Assembly: GCA_037176845.1 (NCBI GenBank)
Contig: JAYKXP010000009.1
Location: 248,001 to 312,000, forward strand
Reading direction: 5' to 3'
From: Paramarasmius palmivorus
Taxonomy: Eukaryota > Basidiomycota > Agaricomycetes > Agaricales > Marasmiaceae
DNA length: 64,000 nt
A program made the position numbers and the translations under genes. Below the pieces are notes generated by a model. It did not search any database. It was not told the origin of the DNA and worked only from the letters and a program-made list of their open reading frames with translations. Below are positions 48,208 to 62,005 of this stretch, in pieces; position 1 is the stretch's first letter; each line of letters opens with the position of its first letter.

Positions 48208-49341
48208 TCAACTTCCATTCTTTTGAATCCATCTGTCCACCAACTCCCAAACTTCATCACTATTCCTCTCCAGGAAAACAAAATGACCATTCCCCTTGAT
48301 TCCTATCTTTCCCAGCTCGTAATGTTCCGTCCTCTCCACTCCGGCCTGCCTCAAATAGGCCGCCGTGCAATAATCATACGATGCATGATAACTTGCTTCT
48401 CCCGTGACCACCAGGACAGGCAAACCTTTTAAATTCTTCAGGCTTCTCGGCTGCGGTGTTTCCGCCTGCAGTATACATGGGACCGTCGAATTATCTGTAT
48501 TCTCCACCGGTGGTGGGAAGACATGCTTGACCAGTTCGGTTTCTGGGTCGTCCACCGCTGGTTCATACGTGAGCGGAATGTCAGCTACCCCCCACTTCCT
48601 AGCTGCTACCGTGGTGAAGACTGCCTCTTGGAATGGTGGCCCAATGGGTTCAAGCAGCACTAATCCTGCCGTCAGCTCCGGCCTTGCATCTGCGATGACC
48701 AGTGGCATCGAGCAGCCTTGGCTATGCCCTAGCAATATAGCAGGAGTTCCAATGCGGTCTAGCAGCGCAGCACCGGCGGCTTGTACTGTCGACTGCTGGT
48801 ACGTGTCGTTATCTATGTATTGTACGTTGGAGGCATAGAAGGCGTCGAACACGGGGTCACCCATGGTGCCGTTTCCGGGCCACTGCGTATGTAGCCCGGC
48901 CTGTGGCCAAAGGTCGTAAAGCTCCGGGGCCGTGAACCGGCGCTGAACGAGTTCGGCCGAGAAAGTCGTCGGTACTTCAGCTCCTTCTCCTGGGATCCAG
49001 GGCGACCTGCCGCGGACAGTGTCATCAACTATGTACAATGTATAGCCTTTCTGCAAGAAGCGGGTAGTCCAGGACGTGGTGTCGTCGGGTTTATTGAGCC
49101 AATTGGTGCCGGTTTGGCCTTTGCCATGGATTAGGACGATTGGGTGTGGCTGGGTGTGGTTGACATCGATAGGCGATATCTTTTCGACATACATTTGGTT
49201 CGCGAAGACATGCTCGCTGTTATTATCGAGGACATACGAGCCGCCTACGTAGAAAAACGTGCGGACATAAGGGGCTTCTTGAGCGAGAGCTGTGATAAGC
49301 AAGTGAGCCGCAAAAGAAAGAACACTGAGAGAAAGGTGCAT
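48208..49341 (-). CDS. Secreted alpha/beta hydrolase (esterase-like)
   Basis: Intronless, 377 residues. The signal peptide MHLSLSVLSFAAHLLITALA predicts secretion. Motifs: IVLIHGKGQTGTNW (oxyanion HG), VDDTVRGRSPW, nucleophile elbow LLGHSQGCS, a strand ending in VLVVTGEAS with a nearby acidic residue, and the catalytic His in GNGHFVFLERNS. Several N-glycosylation sequons fit an extracellular enzyme. A minus-strand TATATAAA at 49394-49401 lies about 53 bp upstream. It converges with M64 copy 1 (about 200 bp between stops). Substrate unknown. The absence of introns in an intron-rich region is notable. Confidence 0.88.
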   Translation of the reverse strand: MHLSLSVLSFAAHLLITALAQEAPYVRTFFYVGGSYVLDNNSEHVFANQMYVEKISPIDVNHTQPHPIVLIHGKGQTGTNWLNKPDDTTSWTTRFLQKGYTLYIVDDTVRGRSPWIPGEGAEVPTTFSAELVQRRFTAPELYDLWPQAGLHTQWPGNGTMGDPVFDAFYASNVQYIDNDTYQQSTVQAAGAALLDRIGTPAILLGHSQGCSMPLVIADARPELTAGLVLLEPIGPPFQEAVFTTVAARKWGVADIPLTYEPAVDDPETELVKHVFPPPVENTDNSTVPCILQAETPQPRSLKNLKGLPVLVVTGEASYHASYDYCTAAYLRQAGVERTEHYELGKIGIKGNGHFVFLERNSDEVWELVDRWIQKNGS

Positions 49342-49974
49342 GTTGAGAATCTCAGTGAGGTAGAATGATCAGATTATGCGTCGTCTCAGGGACGTTTATA
49401 TACATGAGTCTCAGCAGGTCTGCCCAATAATAACGAAGTCTCACGAAGACTCATGGATAACGCTGAACATGTGCTTCCGTGTCCCTGCAGGCGTTAGAAG
49501 TGAAAATCAGTGCAACGAGGTGGCATAACGCAGTAGAACTAGACGGTAGTAAATACAGTTAGTGGGTACCAAAAGCGAGAACAAGAGATGATTGGAACGT
49601 CCGACTGGTTCCAAAGACAATAATGCATGGCGAAACAGAGGATATAATGTATCGTTCAAAAAGAATCAGACTGGATTGGCGAATTGGACGGGAAAGAACG
49701 TCAGCATTGCAATTGCTTTGAGTGGTATGATAGACTGGGTAAAGGGTACTAATGTACGAATTGTGTGAGCTTGTAGAGAAGGAAATGTGGACGTGGTCAT
49801 GCAGCGCGGAGACGGGTAATGGGTAATGTCGACGATGATCGAGAGAAGGAGAAAGCAATACAATGTACATGAAGATAATCCAGATGAGAGAAGAGATGAT
49901 CAGAGGAGAACCAGGAAAAAAGCCGGAAGAGTCTCATAAAGAAAAAACAGATTGGCAACGTAGCCCCAGTTCCA
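49342..49974. other. Intergenic region with hydrolase promoter
   Basis: Contains TATATAAA on the minus strand at 49394-49401 for the hydrolase gene and the 3' flank of the CaaX protein gene. No further gene is recognised. Confidence 0.4.
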
Positions 49975-52298
49975 TCACATGATAACGCACTTGCAGCAGC
50001 CTCCCTCTTTGTCTTCTAGTTCTGGATATTGCTGCTGTTGCTGCTCCTGCTGCCTTGCATTTGCAAGTGTATCTGGCGTGGGTTGTACTGCTACACCATT
50101 GGGCGGTCGAGGAGCATAAGAAGAGAATGGTACGGGAGACGGCGCTGCTTGCTGACGATAAGGTATACGAGTCTCATCGTAAGGGTTTGTTGGTATCGGC
50201 TGCACTGGTTGCGGCGTTGCTTCTGCTTCTGGTAGTTCCTCCCTAATCTCTTGACGACCAAATTCATCCATAGGAATGTGCTCGTCGGATCGGGGTGGCC
50301 TGTACTTGGAATGATCATACCCAAATGTTCCTGGCGCCTTCGAGCAAGGGCATTAGATGTGCAGAGGAAGAGAACGACCTCAAACTAATATAAAGGATAC
50401 ATACAGGTTCTGTTCTTGAGTCTGGCCCTTTCACCTTGGGACTCCCATCTGCCTCTTCATAATGACCTGCTAGTCCCTTTTTCCGTGCTACAGCGGGTAA
50501 AACGACCTTGTTAAAAGATACATCAACAATGATTTCGTCAACAAGTCATAAAAAGAAGTCACCTCATCCCAATTTCCTGTCCTTGGGACTGGCTCTGTCC
50601 ACCTAGGTATTGCGTGCGCCATATCCGAGCCACCCTCGTCGTCAGCAGTAGGGTATGCGGCCACACTCCTCTTCTTGGCCTCCTCCTCTTCCTTCTTCCT
50701 GGCGGCTAGCCGTGCCTGCGTTGCCTTGCTGGCATTCAAGCGCGACTTCTTGTTTGTTGATGACGGTGAAGAGACACCTGGCGATACACCTCTTTTCCCG
50801 TTCGACTGCGGTGTAGATGTTGGCGAGTTTGACGTTGACCGGAGCTGAGCTTGTTGCTTGGTTCGCGCGTTAGTAGGAGTGGAAAGCGACGAAGAAGGTA
50901 ACGACGGCGGTTCGCTCATGCCTCGTTGGAACTGAGGTGGCGTCGGAGTCGTCGTGCGAGGTCCGGGTATTCTCGACGTGGCGTTTTGGTTTCGCGACGA
51001 CGGTCGTGAATAATGAGCTTGCGTAGGTGTACTTCGACCGTCATAAGTCGAAGCTGGGAGCGGTGCAGATGAAGTTGACATATCCACATCCATACCATCT
51101 TCATCATAATAATCCGAAACGTTCTCCTCCTCTGACATCTCTCCCTCTGCGTCCGTCAAAGGATGCTCGTCTAATACTCTCCCAACTTGCTGCGCCTTCT
51201 CCTCATCCATATAAAAGCTCGTCCGTTCACCAATATCTCCTACACTATCCGCACGTTTTCTTCGTTTCCGGTTGTCGATAGCATCTGTGATCGCATTGCG
51301 AACAGTAGGCTTGTTCGGCTTCATACTGTGACCGTAATTTGCGATATCCATCATTTCTTGCCGCTTGCCAACTTTCAACTCACCCACGCCGCCATTTCTA
51401 GACACATCGCCTCGATACCAATGCTCGAACGGACGCTCCTCTGAGTCTACGGAAGGCCGGGTGTGGTCCTCATATAGACTCTCGTCTGATGGGTTCATGA
51501 TGTTTGATGATGGTTTAAATGGTGGCTGCTCGTTTAAGAGCCCGGAACGCTGTTTAGAGATAACCGATACTGTGGACTGCGAAGAGGTTTCGCTGACTTT
51601 CCACAGATCGGAAGGTTGGTACACTTCTAAAGTGGGCGTCTGTGCAGGAATGTAGGGGGAAGAATATGGACTGGGGCTACGACCATTTGGAAATGGTGCA
51701 TAGTTATTACTAGAAAGACTGGCTGTACGATTTCTGGTGGGTTGGGGTATTCGTGATGGTTTGATGTTGGTATTAGGTGAGAGAGGTCGTGATGAACTTG
51801 ATATGGAATATGTATCACTGGATGGAGCTGCGCCGTTCGCCTTTGAGTATCCACCATTGATCCTGGAGTCGTCTCGGTATGGCTGCGACTGCGTTCTTGA
51901 GCGGGATGGCCTTATGGCTGACGATGAAGAGCTCCCGTCATTGACGCGTGTTGAATTGATACTACGTTCAGAATTTTGCCGTAATTGCTGGCTGGGGCGA
52001 CTTGGGGGGATAGCATTGCTGGTACCATTGTGGTATGGTCGTGTCGTACTGTAATTTGATCTTGCAGCTGCTCGTTCTGGATAGGTTTCGCTGGGTGAAT
52101 CTTCGAACGAAGACATTGAAATTGCTGAGAGTCGACGGGCTATAGTTCGACTCTCGCTCTCGAGTCCTGAAGTTTCTCGTCAGTAAAGATGCCTTGCTGC
52201 AAACCGCATGGAGACGTACTTTTCCGCAACGTTGGCACCACTTCCTCGTCCCAAGATGGCCCTGGCCCAGGAATCGTCGCGGTCTGTGTGAGAGCCAT
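49975..52298 (-). CDS. Ser-rich disordered protein ending in a CaaX box
   Basis: Function not recognised. Start ATG at 52298 (MALTQTATIPGPGPSWDEE); intron 1 follows LRK and intron 2 follows NWDE. The protein has an N-terminal WDEEVVPTLRKRLESESRTI segment, about 450 mostly disordered Ser/Pro/Arg-rich residues, a basic coiled stretch (ATQARLAARKKEEEEAKK), then conserved-looking VVLPAVARKKGLAGHYEEAD, TFGYDHSKYRPPR and IPMDEFGRQEIREELPE. It ends in GGCCKCVIM: a CaaX motif CVIM (Met favours farnesylation) with two Cys just upstream that could be palmitoylated. This predicts a membrane-tethered regulator or scaffold. About four exons; the stop TGA is at 49975-49977. Confidence 0.78.
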
Positions 52299-53017
52299 AT
52301 TGCCTGCCTAAAAGCGAAAGACTTCACAGCAAACTCAAGCTGAATGCCTTGGCTTGGCCCGAGAGACCGTCAAGGTAGAAAGTAAAGAGAAAAGGGTAAA
52401 GAATGACGGTAGAATGGGGCTCCTGGACGTAACAAACGAAGCGCTAGCAGTCAAATGGCCGTGGGAATCATAATTCCGCCTATTTGCTCTCGCAGCGGAG
52501 TTCTCACAGAAACTCCATGATCATCTTGCTTCAGGTAGGCTACATTTTCTATGAAAGGTCTGAACTCAAGTCTTTTGCATCGTATTGAAACATGCTCTAT
52601 TATAGGACGAAGCACAAGCGCTTGACCGATAATACAGTCATGGTCATGGGAACCCAGATAGACCGAAATGGCTGCCTTGTGCACTGCCAACAGTTCCCGA
52701 ACGGTTGAGAGGCATACAGCGGCCTATCGACGAAAGGGATGCTAGCCTTCCGACTAAATCCAAGCCAGAAGGGGAATCAGATCAAAGTAGAATACGTTCC
52801 TTCGGCTCGAAGCATGTTCTCAAGGTACCCTCAGACCAAGTCCAAAATCTTGCCGACTTCGTTTCTAAGTGCGCCGTGCAGGCCCATGACCACCTGCAAC
52901 ATGTTTCGCGGATGTAGCGCTCCGACGATATGAATTCCGAGGCTTCTTATCATCATGGAGCACTTGGTTTTTCTGATATCAGAGGTCCCTGAAGACCTCG
53001 TGGAACGACCAGGAGCG
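52299..53017. other. Intergenic region upstream of M64 copy 2
   Basis: Divergent promoter region for the CaaX gene and M64 copy 2. No repeat or extra gene seen. Confidence 0.4.
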
Positions 53018-53025
53018 TATAAAAG
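53018..53025 (+). promoter_or_regulatory. TATA box of M64 copy 2
   Basis: TATAAAAG lies 28 nt before the ATG at 53053, leaving almost no leader. Confidence 0.5.
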
Positions 53026-53052
53026 TGACTGCCCTCGCCGCCAACCCCAAGG

Positions 53053-54820
53053 ATGAAGTTGCTCAACGTTACCACTCCGCTTCTTCTTGCCATCTGCGTC
53101 GCCGGTGCTAGCCCACCGCTCGAAGTCTCGCCCCTAATTGTCTCCGGCGATGTAGCAATCGTATCGACTTCGTCTTCTTTTCTGATGGCTGTTAGTCTCT
53201 TTTATACCTTCTTTTCCCTCAAGGGATCTAACGATTCATTGTTACAGATCTCTCGAGTGAAAAGGACAAATTTCTCCAAGACGCCATAAACTTTGCCCAT
53301 GATATCACTACAAACCATACATTTCATTCCGTACAACCTCTCATGAACTTTTGGGCTGCCTACACTCCTAGCAACGAAAGCGGTGTTGGAAGAATGGGAG
53401 AGCCTAAAGAGTGCGCTTTCTTCCATCGCTTCTCTTAATAACGCCGACTCAAACTACACCCGAATACTAGCACTGTCTACCAACTCTATCGCGATGGAAC
53501 TGAGCTTCGAGGGGTCTGGACTGCGACACCACAGGTCGGGAGGGATGCATGTGCGTCATTGGGAGAGCAATGCGACTATCCTATTCTTCTCGGTTGGTTT
53601 GCTATACTGATTACCTTTCATGTACATTGATCTCAAGGAATCATATCCCAGGCAACGACCCCCTCTACGGCGGTTCTGGAGGTATCCCAACCATAATCAC
53701 TGCTTCTCCACTTAACGGACCCCAAATCCTGCGGCACGAACTTGGTCATTCCATAATCCAAATTGGCGAAGAATACGATGGTGCCACGACTAATGGGTAC
53801 TTTGGGATCAATGCTGCCCATGGTCGACCTGCTTCTTCGCCTCCTGATCCTATCCCTTGGGCACATTGGCTTACCGATCCAGAAGCGGAGCCTCGGATTG
53901 AGAGGAATGTGATGCCTTTACAGCAATATGCTTGGGCATTGATGAACACAACGGACCCATGGGCGACTACATTCGTTTCTTCCGGGACGTTTTCGAGGCA
54001 TTTGGTTCGGTTCTCATTATCGGGCCTCCCATCTAAGGACGACCTACGCCTCGAAGTTGACGGTGTTGACTTGAACTGGGAGCCAAGGGAGAGCATCGGG
54101 CTGGATAGATGGCTTTATGATATCTATGTCGACGAGCCCCTGAGTCCCGGAGTGCATGAGGTTAGCTTCACGTTGCTTAACGAGACCTTGGAAGGCACGG
54201 CGCAGATGTGCAGCGTCGAGATTTTGGAATTTGGAAGCGAAGACGAGTGAGTGCTTGTGCTGTCCCTGTCGGTAGGAAAGTGAAACATCGGACAGATTTA
54301 ACGCAACACCGGGATACATAGGCCTCTACCCAACGTAAGGCCCACTTACACCGACGTCGAATCATAAAGATGACCAAATCCTGACAGGTACTCTGAAACC
54401 AACGTCACATCATATCGACCCACAGATGAAGGGTGCCTCATGCGACAAGTCACTACAACGACATATTGCTCCGTTTGTCTCGAAGGACTGTGGCTTACAC
54501 TCCTCGGCCGCCTATCCCTCATCGACAACGTTGCAGAAACATGTGACGGGAGCAGCACCGTCTTGAATGCAACTCTGATCCCAGTCGCTCAATTTCGTCA
54601 AGGGGACCCGCTCTCAGGAGAGAGTTACACCGTTCTCTGGTCGAAGGATGGTGAAGTATTAAACGATTTTACTAATAAGACGGTGGTGACGATCGATTCT
54701 GGGGAAGCGAGCGGGAACTATACCTTGAATGTCAAATTCAGTACCCCAGAAATTAGGTTGGATCAAGCAGGTGTTACTGAAGCAGAGGCAGTGCACACGA
54801 TCTCGAGTAGTTGTGGTTGA
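53053..54820 (+). pseudogene. Secreted M64 metallopeptidase, copy 2, frameshifted
   Basis: Paralogue of the gene at 46012. It has its own signal peptide (MKLLNVTTPLLLAICVAGA), then PLEVSPLIVSGD, after which the frame is lost: the next conserved segment (SNRID, then VFFSDG) is read one base out, so a single base is missing near 53152 and no intron can fit. Downstream everything joins well: intron after SDG, LMNFWAAYTPSNES, YQLYRDGTELRG, CDYPILL, GNDPLYGG, the zinc site HELGHSIIQIGEEYDG and a C-terminus matching copy 1 up to the stop 54818-54820. If the base is truly missing, the product is truncated after about 40 residues; a sequencing error is the main alternative. It converges with BVMO 2 (55 bp between stops). 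Confidence 0.7.
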
Positions 54821-54875
54821 CTTGCTATCCTTGCAAAGATCTATGTACATATTCCCTATACAACTACTATCAGCC

Positions 54876-56687
54876 TCACAATCTCGGGTGCACATCTACA
54901 AGCAACTTGAATCCCTCGTATCCTTTTTCCACGTTCTCCCTGCACATCTGCGCATAAACACCTATCCCTCCGAGAAACCCAAGTGGTTCTACGACCTTGC
55001 CAGGTATGTTGGCACCAGTCTGCCAAGATCTGACATTTTTAAGGGGCGTTTTCTCCACCTTTGAGAGTACTAGGTTGCGCCACGATGTCTCTGCTTCACG
55101 TGTAGCCTCGATAACTTTCAAGTTATTTTCCGTCATGTGTTTGATACAGCTAGTTATCCAGTTGCCCTGTACTTCCTAGGTTGAGACGACTTTGTCAGCA
55201 AATAACAGAAGAGGTACAGTGTTATTGATACTTACAACACAAGCCGGCACGTTTCCAAATGCCACAGGCGTTTGCGGTCCAGACATATAAAACATGTTGG
55301 GGAAATTAGCCACCGTCATACCAAGGTGGGAATAAACCCCCGCTTTCCATTTGTCTGCGATCGACGTGCCATCTATACCACGGATATCGATTTGCACTAT
55401 CGCTCCGGTCAAGCTATCGTAACCCGTAGCGAGAACGATAACGTCGAATTCCCGGTCTACACCGTCGGTGGTGACGATGCCCTTGGGTGTGAACCGTGCA
55501 ATGGGTGTTTCCTTCAGATCAACAAGATCCACGTTTGGTTGGTTGAAAACTTCATAGAACGTCTGTTCGAGGGTAAGTCGTCGAGCGACAAACGGATAGG
55601 GCGGGACAATCGGCGCGAGCTTTTCCTGCATTTGGGGATCTTGTATACGAGCAATCGTTTTTGCCCTCCAGAAAGCATAGACCTCTGCATTGGCAGCCTC
55701 GTTTGAGGTCATATCAGCAAAGACGCCCAAGATCCGAAAGCCTCCTTCGGCATAAGCGTTTTCGAGGGCGAGGATGCGCTCTTCGGGTGTCATCGAAGAG
55801 AACGTCTTGGGAGAAAAATCCCAGGTGACTCCAGCTTTCGACGTCATTAGCACAGATCGCCTACAATGTAGGAACGTGAAACTCACTAAAGGTCTGCGTT
55901 CTGCGACGATACAAGACAGGATATAACCCCTTTGCCTGTGCTTGCGAGGCGATATCCAGTTTACGTTGCCTCATAGGTATCGTGATATCAGGCGTACGCT
56001 GAAACACCGTCAGATGTTCGGCTACTCCTTCCTTGCCAGCTTCTTGAATAACCTGCACACCACTAGCTGCAGTTCCAATCACCGCAACTCTCCGTCCCTT
56101 GAGTTCAACACCTTCCTGAGGCCATTCGGCTGTGTGGTAACAGATCCCCTTGAAACTATCCATGCCTTCGAAAGCAGGTTTATAAGGCTTGGCTATGAAT
56201 GGGCCGACGGCTACTATCAAAAACCGCGCGTGTGCGACCTTCCCGTCCTGGGCCTTGACTTTCCAACGCTGCGTCGATGTATCCCAATGCGCGGAGATGA
56301 CTCTGGTATTGAAATAGATGTCCTTTGAGAGATCCAGCTTGGCGTCTACATGCTTAAAGTAGGCACGAATCTCGCTGGAGGAGGGGTATTGTTCTGTCCA
56401 GTTCCAGTCTCGCCAAACCTCTTCGATGGAGAACTCGTACATCGGGGTAGGACTGTCCAGCCGTGCGCCTGTGTTGATGATAAGCCTACATGTTAGAAGA
56501 AAGATAAAAAAATCGAACCTGGATAACGAGCAAAGTGCCATGTACCACCTATGTCGTTCGCGCTCTCGAAGATCTTCACGGTATAACCGTCCTTTCGAAG
56601 GTTATAGAGCTGGTACAGCCCACTGAAACCAGCGCCAATGACAAGAATGTCTAATTGGAGTTCTGTATTGCTGAAACTAGAGTTCAT
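54876..56687 (-). CDS. Baeyer-Villiger-type flavin monooxygenase (BVMO 2)
   Basis: Paralogue of BVMO 1 and 3. Start at 56687 (MNSSFSNTELQLDILVIG). Motifs: [19 protein letters not shown] with ARLDSP, fingerprint FKGICYHTAEWP, second Rossmann GTAASG (second Gly replaced by Ala), and ATGYDS. Four exons with introns after YPG, after RRTQTF and before QGNWI; the second intron must run to the AG near 55837 to keep TGVTWDFSPK in frame. It ends at TGA 54876-54878. A minus-strand TATAAA at 56752-56757 lies 65 bp upstream of the ATG. It is divergent from BVMO 3. Confidence 0.88.
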
Positions 56688-59603
<2,916 letters not shown>

Positions 59604-60000
59604 AAAGGAGGCGTAACAGACTGTACATCTACATAAATCTTCAGTGCTACTGCTATAATATTTTGGTATCACTGAGATTATACTTGGTACTATTGAGAAA
59701 TCTCAGCTGCAGACGAAGACGTTGAATCTTGGCTGACATCGCCTCTCTCACAGTAACTGGCTTCACTCAGCTCACCTTCTGCGCACATGATGGATGAATT
59801 AGACGAGTGAGCTTTCTGGATTTAACTTATTGCCCTTCGATTACCCTTCTCTTTTTCCGTGGGGGCGGGGACATCGAGCTTTTCACGAGGTGAGTCGCGA
59901 TGCACAGCATTAAAATTTGAAAACCCTTACTTATCGCGGACAATTCTCACCGGATAGCCGCTTTGTCTGCCCTTATCATAACGGCTGCCCCCTTCTCACC
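59604..60000. other. Intergenic region between BVMO 3 and F-box gene
   Basis: 397 bp with nothing recognised beyond the flanks of the two genes. Confidence 0.4.
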
Positions 60001-61750
60001 ATGCCACCAGAGTCACCGTTTCGCAACAGATTGGGGACTAACTATGCTCTATCTCCCCAAGAAATCCTCGAAATTCGTCGACTATTGGAACAACCACGGA
60101 AACAGGTACGGGCACTGGAGGCAGAGATAGCTCGGCTGGAGGAACAACGCGACAAACTCAAGACCTTTATCGACGACCACCATTCCCTTTTATCCCCCAT
60201 TCGACGAATCGACACCGATGTCCTTCGAGAAATTTTTGCTCGTTGCTTGCCCGAGGAACATCTTCCCTGTCGAAATCTACGAGAGGCACCGTTACTGCTG
60301 ACAGGTATCTGTCACAGTTGGCGAGAGGTTGCTATCGGCACACCAGGTCTCTGGAATCGGGTATCGGGTCCACATATCGCTTTCATTTCCCGTAGATGTC
60401 CCAATTCCCCAGTCCTTTCATGCATTGATGGAGATGAGGGCGCAGGGACTGGAGGTCTGGTTGAGACGATCCGGCATGATGCCGTTGACATTGTCCCTCC
60501 ATGCGTCTACACTTGAATACATGGGCTTAGAACACTATGATATCATGTCACTGGAAGATCTCGAGGAGGTATATATGGGGTTCATTCAACGTATATTCCC
60601 ATATTCGTATCGTTGGAGGAGTGTTTCGTTTTCCGTTCCCAAATGCCTACACAATTTCATCGGAACGCACAAATTCGAGCGGTTGGACGCTCTGACAACA
60701 GTCAGAATTGCTTTCCAGAGCCGCCCAGATCTACCTATAGCTCGCACACGGTGTCCCTTGGTGAACGTTTTTAGTCTGTCGCATTCACTCCACGCGCTTC
60801 ATCTCGACGGTGCATATTTGGACCTGCCGATCCATTGGGAGAACCTTACTGAAGTGACGCTTTCGCAATCAGTTGGCGGGGAAGCAGTATCACCATCGAA
60901 GCTTCTACGCTTGCTCACCCTTTCGTGCACGTCTCTCCGTCGATGTGCGGCATGCATCACCCCAAACCTTCGCGCTATCACCCCTGACATAGACAGACCA
61001 TTCAAGATAGTTCTCCCACATCTCCATACGCTGGATCTGGATTTTAATACACCGCTTTGCATTTCTCATTCTTCGACAGTCGAGTTGATTTCATCCCAGC
61101 TCGCCATGATATTTGATGCAATAGTGGCGCCGGTACTTACCCATTTACGTGTCGAGTTCATTGGGCCACAGACTATGTTTCACTGGTCTGGGCGTAGTCC
61201 ACGCACTTACGAAACATTACCTATCGTCAGCTTCGTCCAACGATCAGGATGTACAATCCAAAGGTTTAAACCACACTTTCCGATGGCCATAGACGGGTTG
61301 GTCGATCTCCTTGTTGCGATGCCCTCACTTTCGGAGTTCGCCATGAATCCAATATGTCTCGACAGTACAGCGAAAGAGACGCCCTTTGTCAGCTTTGTGC
61401 ACGAAAGGCTTACCCCAGAGCTAAATCCCCTGCTCCCACATCTTGAAACAGTTTATTTCACTGCTTGTTCTGCCTTGCATGTAGAATCCATACTTGCGTT
61501 CGCTGAGGGGAGGTGTGGACGGGAGATTGAGACGCCCCGGAAACTTCGAAAGCTGACAACATCTTTCAAAACCTTCCTCGAAGATATGGAGGTCTCTGCG
61601 CAGTTGCAAAAACTTCGAGATCGAGGGTTGTCAGTGCACTGGTCTTCACCGAAGGATACGCGCGGAAATCTGTACGACGATGATCCGCTGCGTGGCATGG
61701 TGGGGCGTCGGGAAATGCATAAAGGCCTGGAAGACAGTCATATTTACTAA
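60001..61750 (+). pseudogene. F-box/leucine-rich-type protein, frameshifted
   Basis: Typical Agaricomycete F-box protein: an N-terminal coiled coil (RALEAEIARLEEQRDKL), then the F-box core LLSPIRRIDTDVLREIFARC, CHSWREVAIGTPGLWNRV, and a long leucine-rich-like region (VNVFSLSHSLHALHLDG, LPHLETVYFTACS). After LWNR the frame breaks: ATCGGGT is duplicated in tandem at 60356-60369, adding 7 bp. With one copy the frame continues into the following open frame, which runs without stop to 61748-61750. As it stands, the first frame ends near 60516. Intronless otherwise. It would have been an SCF ubiquitin-ligase substrate adaptor. Confidence 0.75.
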
Positions 61751-61864
61751 TCTCTCCTTGATTGCGTGTAGCATTGGGGATGTATCGTATGTTCCGCTTG
61801 TTTGCTGCAAGTTACTTGAATGTATACTCTTTCTGACAACAGAGGGGTGAATAACAGTACGAGT

Positions 61865-62005
61865 AACCCTTCATTCTTTGCCTTCGTTTTCCATGCATAG
61901 TCATTGATTCCCATACCGAGACTTAGCATTTCAACCACTCTTCCCGATAAATTGACGTGGCGCCATTCCACCACCCTTCCTGACAAGAGACAGATCCCAC
62001 ATCTT
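61865..62005 (-). pseudogene. Relic of a fourth BVMO gene (C-terminal fragment)
   Basis: On the minus strand this stretch matches the 3' end of BVMO 3 (59440-59585) base by base over long runs: ATGTGGGA then CTTGTCAGGAAGGG, TGGTGGAATGGCGC, CGGGAAG, AGTCT, ATGGGAAT and AATGAAGG. A deletion of about 7 bp after AGGAAGGG and later changes break the frame. No homology is visible outside these roughly 140 bp, so the rest of the gene is gone. Confidence 0.75.
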
